This document shows, one piece after another, positions 1 through 6,532 of a DNA stretch of 6,790 nucleotides. Made by a program: the position numbers and the translations under genes. The notes under the pieces were generated by a model. It saw only the letters and a program-made list of their open reading frames with translations. It had not been told where the DNA came from and did no database searches. Source of the DNA: Candidatus Krumholzibacteriota bacterium (GTDB taxonomy: Bacteria > Krumholzibacteriota > Krumholzibacteriia > Krumholzibacteriales > Krumholzibacteriaceae); assembly GCA_030672805.1 (NCBI GenBank), contig DAOVFR010000140.1, positions 1 through 6,790 on the forward strand. Reading direction: 5' to 3'. Numbering within the stretch: the stretch's first letter is position 1; the number at the start of each line of letters is the position of its first letter.

Positions 1-544
1 TGACTTCATCGAGCTCCCTGCTCTTCAGCTCGCCCCTGATCGATGGTATCGTGCAATAGCTGCAGTGATTGGAACAGCCCTCGGCGATCTTCAGGTAGGC
101 GAGGTGTGACGGTGTAAAGAGCTTTCCGCTTGCCCTGCGCACGGCACCTTTCCGTTCCGCGGCGTGAACATTCCTCACGCTGCCCACGAACCCGGGCAGC
201 ATGTCCATCTCGTGTACATCGAGAAACAGGTCCACCTCCGGCAGAAGGCCGCGCAGCTTCTCACCCTCCCTCGAGACGAGGCATCCCAGCACGGCGAGCT
301 TCTGCCACGATTCCCGCGCGGCGCCGACCCTCAGGATCTCATCGACCGATTCCTCCTCCGCCTCCGCGATGAACGAGCACGTCGTCACGACGAGCAGCTC
401 CGCCCCGGCCGGCGTTTCGGCCTCCGTCCAGCCGGCTTCCTCCAGCCGCGCGGCTGCATGTCCCGCATCAGCGATGTTCTTGGGACAACCGAGGTTGAAG
501 AAGTAGTACGTTCCGGTTGCGTGTGGATGCTCAGCGGCGTTCAT
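1..544 (-). CDS. rimO: Ribosomal protein S12 methylthiotransferase RimO, N-terminal 181 residues (runs off left edge)
   Basis: RimO is a cytoplasmic radical-SAM enzyme that adds a methylthio group to a conserved aspartate of ribosomal protein S12. Seen: an N-terminal UPF0004 domain with its three iron-sulfur cysteines at 20 (NLGCPKN), 56 (TTCSFI) and 88 (LGCLVSR), then the start of the radical SAM domain with CxxxCxxC at 157, 161 and 164 (CSNHCSYC). The following IPSIRG is typical of RimO; MiaB usually has a VPYTRG-like sequence here. The C-terminal part and TRAM domain lie outside the window. The ATG at 544 is the only plausible start: an in-frame stop lies five codons upstream, and conserved sequence begins near residue 13. 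It overlaps the ftsK end by 14 nt, and a GAGG sits only 3 nt before the ATG, so translation is probably coupled to ftsK. Odd: TTCSFI replaces the usual NTCGFI, and DAG replaces the usual DSE after PKN. RimO is far more likely than MiaB. Confidence 0.94.
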   Translation of the reverse strand, partial: MNAAEHPHATGTYYFFNLGCPKNIADAGHAAARLEEAGWTEAETPAGAELLVVTTCSFIAEAEEESVDEILRVGAARESWQKLAVLGCLVSREGEKLRGLLPEVDLFLDVHEMDMLPGFVGSVRNVHAAERKGAVRRASGKLFTPSHLAYLKIAEGCSNHCSYCTIPSIRGELKSRELDEV

Positions 545-2675
545 AGTCCTCGCGGCTCACCAGCACCCTGCGTGCCTTGCTGCCCTCGAACGGCCCGACG
601 ACACCGGCCTGTTCAAGCATGTCGATCAGCCGGGCCGCTCGCGCGTAACCTACGCGGAGCCTCCTCTGGATCAGCGATATCGAACCCTGCTGGTGGATAA
701 TGACAAGTCCCTTCGCCTGGTCAAACAGCTCGTCGTCCCCGTCGGCGGAACCGTCGAATGCCTCCGGCGCATCCTCCGACAGGTCTAGCCCGTCTCCATC
801 CCTTATGAAGGTACGCCAGTACGAAGCAACCCTCTCTACCTCCCGCTCTGAAATGTAGGAACCCTGGAGCCTGATCGGAAATGACAGGTTCTTCGGCAGG
901 TACAGCATGTCTCCGTTACCGAGCAGTTTCTCCGCGCCGTTGATATCGAGGATCGTGCGCGAATCAGTCTTCGACGTGACCTGGAAGGCGATCCTGCACG
1001 GGAAATTCGCCTTGATGAGCCCCGTAACGACATCGACGGACGGGCGCTGCGTTGCGAAAACGAGGTGTATGCCGACGGCGCGGGCCATCTGTGAAAGGCG
1101 CGTGATCGGCGGATAGATCTCGTTGCCCATTATCACCATGATATCGGCCAGCTCGTCGATGATCGTCACATAGTACGGCAGCACCGTCGCGTGCTCCCCC
1201 GTACCGGGAACGACGATCTTTTCCTCGATGACCTTCCGGTTGTAACTCTGGATATTCTTCACCCCGGCCGACGCCAGCAGCTCGTACCGCCGGTCCATCT
1301 CGATGGTCAGCCACCTGAGGATCTTCAGCGTCTGCTTCGCTTCGGTGATAACCGGATGGAGCAGGTGCGGGATGCCGTTGTACGCGATGAGCTCCAGACG
1401 CTTCGGGTCGACCAGTATGAAACGGCAGGTCTCGGGCGTATGGTGGAAAAGCAGAGAGCAGATGATCGCGTTGATGCAGACGCTCTTGCCGCTGCCCGTC
1501 GCCCCCGCGATCAGCAGGTGCGGCATGTCGGCGATATTGGCGAAATAGGGCTCTCCCGTGGCCGTCTTCCCGAAGGCGGCGTGGAGCCCGTCCCTGCCGG
1601 ACGGGTAGTGCTCCATCTGCTCCTTCAGGGAAACGATCTGTGGCTCGGGATTCGGCACCTCGATCCCGACGGCGCCCCTGCCGGGGATCGGCGCCTGTAT
1701 CCTGATGGCCCGTGCGGCGAGCGCGAGCGAGATATCGTCAGCCCTGCTTGAGATCTGGCTTACCTTCACGCCCGGCGCGGGGACGAACTCGAACGTTGTC
1801 ACAACGGGTCCCGGGTGTACTTCCTTGACCTTGCCGCTCAGCCCGTAATCCAACAGCTTCGATTCGATGACCTCCGACCGCGCGATAAGATCATCCCTGC
1901 TGAAGGAAACAATCCCGGCGCCGTGGTCTTCCAGGAATGAAAGGTCCGGAAGCGGCGCACGTTCCGCGCCTGTGACGGAAGCGGACCCTACGGGAACCGG
2001 TTTTGCGGTCTTCTTCGGCGACGGACGCGGCCCTCCCGGTTCGTGAACGGCGATGGTGACGGCTCGGCAATCCTGCACTCCGGCGGCTTCCCGCTTCGGG
2101 GCAGACACCTTCCTCGCAACGCGGGGCTGCCGAACACGGGTGGCCGTCTCCCGCCTGGACATCCTTTGCCATAACGGCTTTGGAACCCTGATACGTTTGA
2201 ACAGATCAAAGAATGTGCGGATCGAACCGAAGAAAAGAAAGAGAACGGAAAGAAGCAGGCCGCCCGAGAGTATGAGAACCGAGCCTATCCTGCCGGCCGC
2301 CAGCGAGAGGAGCGCGACGGTCTTCGATGCAAGATAGCCGCCTGCCTCCCCGTTGCCCGCCGCCGCAACGAGCGAGAAGGTGGTCCACAGCAGCGTTACA
2401 GCACAGATGATGACCCTCCGTGCGGACGCCGGCGCCTTTTTCATGAACGAAACGGCCGCCTGGAAAAGAAGGAAAAGCGGTACGATCCAGGAAAGAACGG
2501 TCCCGAAAGCAAAGATGAGGGCGCCCCCGATCACAGCCCCGATCGGGCCGCAGAGATTGCGTGCTTTCAGGATCGAATTCCAGTCCCTGCTGTCATACGA
2601 GGCAAGGGAAACCCCGATAAAGACGGCGGAGGTGAGCAGAAGGATCCCCACCATGATCTTACGGTTTTTCTTCAT
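531..2675 (-). CDS. ftsK: DNA translocase FtsK/SpoIIIE
   Basis: FtsK is a membrane-anchored, hexameric, ATP-driven pump that moves chromosome ends through the closing septum. This protein has 714 residues. Residues 7-150 are hydrophobic and form the usual N-terminal anchor of about four membrane segments (near 7-26, 43-77, 87-107 and 118-150). A basic, proline-containing linker of about 85 residues follows, much shorter than in E. coli FtsK. The motor has an alpha domain near 245-345, Walker A GATGSGKS at 391-398, Walker B VTIIDELAD at 503-511, and the family motif ATQRPSVDVVTGLIKANFPC at 541-560. The C-terminal winged-helix gamma domain is at about 645-710. All expected parts are present, so the protein should be functional. 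The ATG at 2675 is the natural start: an in-frame TAA lies about eight codons upstream and the first helix follows at once, although no clear Shine-Dalgarno precedes it. A 57-nt gap separates it from thiE, and rimO overlaps its 3' end. Confidence 0.98.
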   Translation of the reverse strand: MKKNRKIMVGILLLTSAVFIGVSLASYDSRDWNSILKARNLCGPIGAVIGGALIFAFGTVLSWIVPLFLLFQAAVSFMKKAPASARRVIICAVTLLWTTFSLVAAAGNGEAGGYLASKTVALLSLAAGRIGSVLILSGGLLLSVLFLFFGSIRTFFDLFKRIRVPKPLWQRMSRRETATRVRQPRVARKVSAPKREAAGVQDCRAVTIAVHEPGGPRPSPKKTAKPVPVGSASVTGAERAPLPDLSFLEDHGAGIVSFSRDDLIARSEVIESKLLDYGLSGKVKEVHPGPVVTTFEFVPAPGVKVSQISSRADDISLALAARAIRIQAPIPGRGAVGIEVPNPEPQIVSLKEQMEHYPSGRDGLHAAFGKTATGEPYFANIADMPHLLIAGATGSGKSVCINAIICSLLFHHTPETCRFILVDPKRLELIAYNGIPHLLHPVITEAKQTLKILRWLTIEMDRRYELLASAGVKNIQSYNRKVIEEKIVVPGTGEHATVLPYYVTIIDELADIMVIMGNEIYPPITRLSQMARAVGIHLVFATQRPSVDVVTGLIKANFPCRIAFQVTSKTDSRTILDINGAEKLLGNGDMLYLPKNLSFPIRLQGSYISEREVERVASYWRTFIRDGDGLDLSEDAPEAFDGSADGDDELFDQAKGLVIIHQQGSISLIQRRLRVGYARAARLIDMLEQAGVVGPFEGSKARRVLVSREDYERR

Positions 2676-2732
2676 ACGGCACCGAAGGATGACAATCTTT
2701 TAAACTACTTTACCTCTTACGTGTAACAATCC
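2676..2732. other. AT-rich spacer between thiD2-thiE and ftsK
   Basis: This 57-nt gap is clearly more AT-rich than its surroundings and is one of only two real intergenic gaps in the run. It contains a small inverted repeat, TTAC-GT-GTAA (2717-2726), and on the minus strand a weak TTGTTA / TAGTTT promoter-like pair 16 nt apart. It has no Shine-Dalgarno for ftsK and no GC-rich hairpin with a T run, so I see no intrinsic terminator. An internal ftsK-rimO promoter is possible, but the sequence signal is weak. Confidence 0.3.
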
Positions 2733-3899
2733 TTAATCCTTGATGTTGTTATCCTTCCTCCTTCTACCAATGATCCCGTTCAAGGTAAAGCAGTTTTTCC
2801 CGATATCGCCGGTGAGGAGCGCGGAAACGCAGGCGATGCCGTGGGCGCCCTGATCGAGAACTAAATCGATGTTGGAAGGATCGATACCGCCGATCGCAAC
2901 GACGGGGATATCGACGGCCTCCCTGACGGCGGCGATGAAACGGGGACCGACCGGCCCTCTTCCCGGCTTCGTCGGCGACCTGAAGACCGGGCCCACCGCG
3001 ATATAATCAACCTCCGCCAGCGGCGCCTTTTCCAGTTCCTCCATTGTATGGATCGTCAGCCCGATAACAGACCCGCGGCCGAGAATGCCCCGCGCCACCG
3101 CCGGTTCGGCGTCGCTCATCCCGAGATGCACGCCTTGCGCCCCGGTTTCCACAGCCAGTTCCGGGTGGTCGTTCACGATGACCGGCACGTTTTGCTCGGC
3201 CGCCCTCGCGATTACCGTCACCAGGTCCGTCCTCTGTTCATCGGGACCACACGCTTTTGCACGGTACTGGATCATCCCCACCCCGCCCCCGGCAAGTTCA
3301 CCGGCGGCACGGGCGACCCCTTCGCGCGTCACGCATGACCGGTCGAGTATCGCGTACAGGAACGGCGGCGGAGGTATCGCTGCACGGCCTCCCCCCGGCC
3401 CTATGAATTCCCGCTCCATCGTGTAGAGCTCGAAACGGAGCGCCTTGAAAAGCCCCGCGGCATCTCCGTCGATCAGCTTGCTGTATTCCTCGAGGACGCG
3501 CAGAGCTTCTTCGGCGCGGTGGAAATTGGCGCTTGCCAGGTCGGTGAGTGAACCGCGGTACATCTCCGTGCGGGTTGTCCATGACCGCCCGATATCCGAG
3601 TCACTGTCCCTGTGGTCGAGGGACTGGCCCGCAATGCCGCGCAATCCCTCGCGAACTGCATGCCTGACGTCCTTGACCCGCTTGAACATCCCCTCGTGCC
3701 GGGCGTCGAACCGGGCAAGCTCCTCTATTGCGCGAAGGCCCTCGGCACACCTGTTCGCGTTCACATCGAGGATCCTGAGGACGATCCTTCTTTCCTCTTC
3801 AGCCAGCGTTCCCATGAAATCCTGCCGGACCTGCTCCCCCGGCGGCTCCGAACCGGAGGCAAGGGGCGGGACATCAGATGATGACTCCCTCTTACGCAT
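2733..3899 (-). CDS. thiE: ThiD2-ThiE fusion: HMP-P kinase-type domain fused to thiamin-phosphate synthase
   Basis: This 388-residue protein is nearly twice the length of a stand-alone ThiE (about 210). Residues 38-165 match the ThiD2 family: VNANRCAEGLRAIEELARF at 45-63, DIG at 102-104, and ANFHRAEEALRVLEEY at 124-139. ThiD2 has been described as an HMP-phosphate kinase, so the fusion would make HMP-PP and then couple it to thiazole phosphate, giving thiamin phosphate. Residues 180-375 are a TIM-barrel ThiE: QYRAK at 211-215, VNDHPELA at 242-249, GVHLGMSD at 256-263, IGLTIHT at 279-285, VGPVFRSPTK at 302-311, and AIGGID at 335-340. Lys311, Asn243 and Asp244 match known substrate-binding positions; Thr282 stands where Ser is common. 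It starts 6 nt after accC with no good Shine-Dalgarno. Met29 (3815) follows a CAGGA and precedes the conserved region, so the low-complexity first 28 residues may not be translated. The ThiE assignment is firm; the kinase role is inferred from the family. Confidence 0.95.
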   Translation of the reverse strand: MRKRESSSDVPPLASGSEPPGEQVRQDFMGTLAEEERRIVLRILDVNANRCAEGLRAIEELARFDARHEGMFKRVKDVRHAVREGLRGIAGQSLDHRDSDSDIGRSWTTRTEMYRGSLTDLASANFHRAEEALRVLEEYSKLIDGDAAGLFKALRFELYTMEREFIGPGGGRAAIPPPPFLYAILDRSCVTREGVARAAGELAGGGVGMIQYRAKACGPDEQRTDLVTVIARAAEQNVPVIVNDHPELAVETGAQGVHLGMSDAEPAVARGILGRGSVIGLTIHTMEELEKAPLAEVDYIAVGPVFRSPTKPGRGPVGPRFIAAVREAVDIPVVAIGGIDPSNIDLVLDQGAHGIACVSALLTGDIGKNCFTLNGIIGRRRKDNNIKD

Positions 3900-3905
3900 G
3901 ATCGA

Positions 3906-5249
3906 TCAAGTCCCGGAGAAAACATCAAGAAACGACGTATTGAAATCACCGCGGATGAATGCATCGTCCTTTATGATCGAAAGGTGAAACTGGATCGTGG
4001 TCGGAACACCTTCGATGATCATCTCCCCGAGTGACCTGACCATCCTCCTGCGCGCTTCTTCCCTTGTCTCTCCCCACGTTATGATCTTTGCAAGCAATGA
4101 ATCGTAATACGGCGGCACGGTGTACCCGTCGTAGAGGTGGGAATCGACGCGTACACCCGGCCCTCCCGGAGGATGATAAAAGGTAATCGTCCCCGGATGA
4201 GGTTTGAAGCCGTCACGGGGATCCTCGGCGTTGATACGGCACTCGATCGCCCAGCCGCGGGAGGTGAACCGGCCGTTCAGGATCGGGCTCGTCCCATCCG
4301 CGGCAAGAACGATCTGCTCCTTGATCAGATCGGTCCCGGTGACCATCTCCGTTACCGGATGCTCTACCTGCACCCTCGTGTTCATCTCGAGGAAGTAGAC
4401 GCTGCCATCCGGTGCAACGAGGAATTCTACCGTCCCGAGCGAACCGTACCTGATATATTCCACACCCTGCACGGCAAGTGAAAGGATCTTCTTGCGCATC
4501 GCGGCGGTGATCCCGGGCGAGGGAGATTCCTCGACGAGTTTCTGGTGGCGGCGCTGGATGCTGCACTCGCGCTCACCGAGATGGACTGCTTTTCCTTTCC
4601 CGTCGCCGAAGATCTGCACCTCGATATGCCGGGGGTTCTCGAGGTACCTCTCGAGATAGAGCCCGCCGCTCCCGAAGGAGGCCGCGGCCTCCTTGCCGGC
4701 GGTATGGAAAAGCTCCCTTAGCCGTGCCTCGTCATTGACGATCCTGATTCCGCGCCCTCCCCCTCCCGCTACAGCCTTGATCATCAGCGGATAACCGATC
4801 TCGCCGCCGAGCCCGACGGCTTCTTCCTCGCTCCCCACGATCCCATCGCTTCCCGGTATGATGGGCAAACCCGCTTCGGCCATCAGCTTCCGCGCCACCG
4901 CCTTGTCGCCCATCCTGGCCATCACGATCGGGTCAGGCCCGATCCAGTCGATGTTGCACGACTCGCATATTTCAGCAAAATGGGAGTTTTCAGCAAGGAA
5001 GCCGTAACCGGGATGGATCGCTTCGGCTCCGGTGATCTCCGCCGCTGCGATGATACGCGGTATGTTGAGGTAGCTCTCGACCGGTTGGGCCGCCCCGATA
5101 CAGACGTCCTCGTCGGCGATCTTCACGTGCAGCGATTCGCTGTCGGCCTCGGAATGCACGGCAACCGTATCTATACCGAGTTCCTGGCATGCACGGATAA
5201 TCCTCAGGGCAATCTCGCCCCGCGCCGCGATCAATATTTTTGAATACAT
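3906..5249 (-). CDS. accC: Acetyl-CoA carboxylase biotin carboxylase subunit
   Basis: AccC uses ATP and bicarbonate to carboxylate the biotin carried on AccB, the first half-reaction of malonyl-CoA formation for fatty-acid synthesis in the cytoplasm. At 447 residues it is almost exactly the usual length. Domains in order: an N-terminal pre-ATP-grasp domain starting KILIAARGEIALRI and containing HPGYGFLAEN at 79-88; an ATP-grasp domain with Lys116, Lys158, the glycine loop AGGGGRGI at 161-168, His208, Lys237, Glu275 and Glu288; the catalytic motif EMNTRVQVEHPVTE at 288-301 including Asn290 and Arg292; and a C-terminal domain with biotin-site Arg338 in ECRINAEDP. All catalytic positions I can check are intact. 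The start lies 8 nt after the pilT stop with no visible Shine-Dalgarno, which suggests coupling to pilT translation. Normally accC directly follows accB; here pilT lies between them. Pyruvate carboxylase subunit A is a related alternative, but the linked accB makes AccC much more likely. Confidence 0.97.
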   Translation of the reverse strand: MYSKILIAARGEIALRIIRACQELGIDTVAVHSEADSESLHVKIADEDVCIGAAQPVESYLNIPRIIAAAEITGAEAIHPGYGFLAENSHFAEICESCNIDWIGPDPIVMARMGDKAVARKLMAEAGLPIIPGSDGIVGSEEEAVGLGGEIGYPLMIKAVAGGGGRGIRIVNDEARLRELFHTAGKEAAASFGSGGLYLERYLENPRHIEVQIFGDGKGKAVHLGERECSIQRRHQKLVEESPSPGITAAMRKKILSLAVQGVEYIRYGSLGTVEFLVAPDGSVYFLEMNTRVQVEHPVTEMVTGTDLIKEQIVLAADGTSPILNGRFTSRGWAIECRINAEDPRDGFKPHPGTITFYHPPGGPGVRVDSHLYDGYTVPPYYDSLLAKIITWGETREEARRRMVRSLGEMIIEGVPTTIQFHLSIIKDDAFIRGDFNTSFLDVFSGT

Positions 5250-5257
5250 AGGATAGA

Positions 5258-6391
5258 TCAGAAATCGTTTGCCGTATTGCTCTTCTCCGTCTGCTCGAAC
5301 GTACTCCAGGTCTTGTCGCTCGAGGCCTGGATCCCCTTCAGCCTCAGGCTGAACTCGTGAGGGTTCGAACTGTTCCTGAGGGCTTCCTCCATCGTGATCT
5401 TTTCTCCCGTGAAAAGCTTCATCAGGGACTGGTCGAAGCTCTGCATCCCGTGAGACGAGACTCCCTCACGTATCGCCTGCTGTATCAGGGGCGTCTTGTC
5501 AGGATCAATAATATACTCCCTGATGGTTGAAGTGACAACCATTACTTCCACCGCCGGTACACGACCCTTCTTATCCTTGATGGGAATGAGTCTCTGGGCA
5601 ACGACGGCCTGCAGAGTGGAGGAAAGCAGGTACCTGATCTCCTGGTGCTGGTGAGGTGGGAAAAACGAGATGACCCTGTTGATCGTCTGTGTCGCATCGA
5701 TAGTATGCAGCGTTGAGAGCACGAGGTGTCCCGTATCGGCGGCCATCAGCGCGATCTCCATCGTCAGGGCGTCACGGATCTCTCCGATAAGGATTACGTC
5801 GGGATCCTGGCGGAGAATATGCCGGAGCGCTTCATGAAATGACGATGTGTCGCTCCCGATCTCACGCTGGTTGATAATGCATTTTTCATCGTGGTGGAGA
5901 AACTCGATCGGGTCCTCTATCGTGATGATGTTCTTGTTCGTATTCCGGTTGATCTCCATGACCATGGCGGCAAGCGTCGTCGACTTTCCGCTTCCCACCG
6001 TCCCCGTCACGAAAATCAGGCCGCGAGGCTTCAGCGCCAGTTTCTTGATAATCTCGGGAAGGTCGAGTTCGTCGGCCGTCTTGATCTCGACCGGGACATG
6101 CCTGAACACCATCGCGACCGAACCCCTCTGTACATAGAAGTTCGCCCTGAACCTTGCCAATCCTGCAACACCGAATGCAAAATCAACCTCGCGCGTGCGC
6201 TTGAACCGGTCCCTCTGGGCAGGTGTGAGGATCTGGTTCGATATCTCCTCCATGTCCTTCGGCGAAGGTCTGCTGAAATCAAGATGCCTCATTTTTCCGT
6301 CGACACGGATTACGGGCTGAAGACCGGCCTTGATGTGAAGGTCGCTCGCTCCCTGGTTGATCATCTGCTCGAGTATCTTCTTGATATTCAT
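5258..6391 (-). CDS. pilT: PilT-family type IV pilus retraction ATPase
   Basis: PilT is a cytoplasmic hexameric ATPase of the secretion-ATPase superfamily that depolymerises type IV pili and drives twitching motility or DNA uptake. The 377-residue length is usual for PilT/PilU. An N-terminal PAS-like domain covers about 1-100 (ASDLHIKAG at 15-23, RFRANFYVQRG at 80-90). The motor has Walker A GTVGSGKST at 130-138, the Asp box ITIEDPIEF at 156-164, Walker B VILIGEIRD at 199-207, and the His box GHLVLSTLHT at 221-230. The C-terminal part ends with HGMQSFDQSL at 314-323 and EEALRNSSNPHEF at 335-347. The AIRNLIRE motif of classical PilT appears only as a divergent STIREYIID near 288-296. This fits one of the several PilT paralogues found in many bacteria better than the PilT that defines the family. 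The start is well supported by a GGAGG 9 nt upstream. No other pilus gene is visible. PilU-type function or a secretion role cannot be excluded. Confidence 0.93.
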   Translation of the reverse strand: MNIKKILEQMINQGASDLHIKAGLQPVIRVDGKMRHLDFSRPSPKDMEEISNQILTPAQRDRFKRTREVDFAFGVAGLARFRANFYVQRGSVAMVFRHVPVEIKTADELDLPEIIKKLALKPRGLIFVTGTVGSGKSTTLAAMVMEINRNTNKNIITIEDPIEFLHHDEKCIINQREIGSDTSSFHEALRHILRQDPDVILIGEIRDALTMEIALMAADTGHLVLSTLHTIDATQTINRVISFFPPHQHQEIRYLLSSTLQAVVAQRLIPIKDKKGRVPAVEVMVVTSTIREYIIDPDKTPLIQQAIREGVSSHGMQSFDQSLMKLFTGEKITMEEALRNSSNPHEFSLRLKGIQASSDKTWSTFEQTEKSNTANDF

Positions 6392-6529
6392 TCAGATGTC
6401 CCTCCGGCTGATGTCAGGCCTATACGAGGTGAATCCCCGGTCACGTATTTCCCCGGTTACAAACAGACCGCACCCGATGCAGAATGCACGGGCCGCGGCC
6501 GGTAGTTGCCAGCTGATTAGTTTTTGCAA
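6392..6529 (-). CDS. Possible small CxxC peptide between accB and pilT (45 aa, doubtful)
   Basis: The whole accB-pilT gap is open in the accB frame. From a TTG at 6529, two codons after the accB stop, it could encode 45 residues with a CIGC motif at 17-20 and a polar, arginine-rich end (RDRGFTSYRPDISRRDI). Its TGA abuts the pilT ATG (TGAATG), an arrangement seen in coupled genes. Against it: there is no ATG or GTG start, no Shine-Dalgarno before the TTG, and an open frame this short is not rare by chance at this base composition. I do not recognise the sequence. It may be non-coding leader for pilT, or a remnant of a longer protein. Confidence 0.22.
   Translation of the reverse strand: MQKLISWQLPAAARAFCIGCGLFVTGEIRDRGFTSYRPDISRRDI
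6400..6405 (-). promoter_or_regulatory. Shine-Dalgarno sequence of pilT (GGAGGG)
   Basis: The minus strand reads CCGGAGGGACATCTGAATG, with GGAGG ending 9 nt before the pilT ATG. It is the only strong Shine-Dalgarno seen upstream of a gene in this window. It fixes the pilT start and shows that pilT can be translated independently of accB. In contrast, accC, thiD2-thiE and ftsK lack a clear site, and rimO has only a GAGG placed too close. Confidence 0.8.
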
Positions 6530-6532
6530 GGA

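Noticed and set aside
164..700. Plus-strand open frame of 178 codons over the rimO/ftsK junction
   Set aside because: The opposite strand encodes RimO with all expected cysteines and the FtsK gamma domain, so this is a shadow frame.
1191..1751. Long plus-strand open frame of 186 codons opposite ftsK
   Set aside because: It lies fully antisense to a clear FtsK motor domain, has no recognisable motifs, and is explained by the codon bias of the real gene.
3445..3987. Plus-strand open frame of 180 codons across the thiE/accC junction
   Set aside because: It is antisense to two certain genes and its sequence is Ser/Arg-rich low-quality translation without domains.
4755..4762. Minus-strand GGGGAGGG matching the KOPS consensus GGGNAGGG recognised by FtsK gamma domains
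   Set aside because: It is the only match I found, and it lies in the codons of the AccC glycine-rich loop, which explains it.
6434..6457. Direct repeat TCCCCGGT (6434-6441 and 6450-6457) upstream of pilT
   Set aside because: Two 8-nt copies in GC-rich DNA are too short to call an operator without conservation data.
6491..6500. Perfect palindrome GGCCGCGGCC in the accB-pilT gap
   Set aside because: It has no loop and no following T run, so it is not a terminator, and such GC palindromes are common at this composition.
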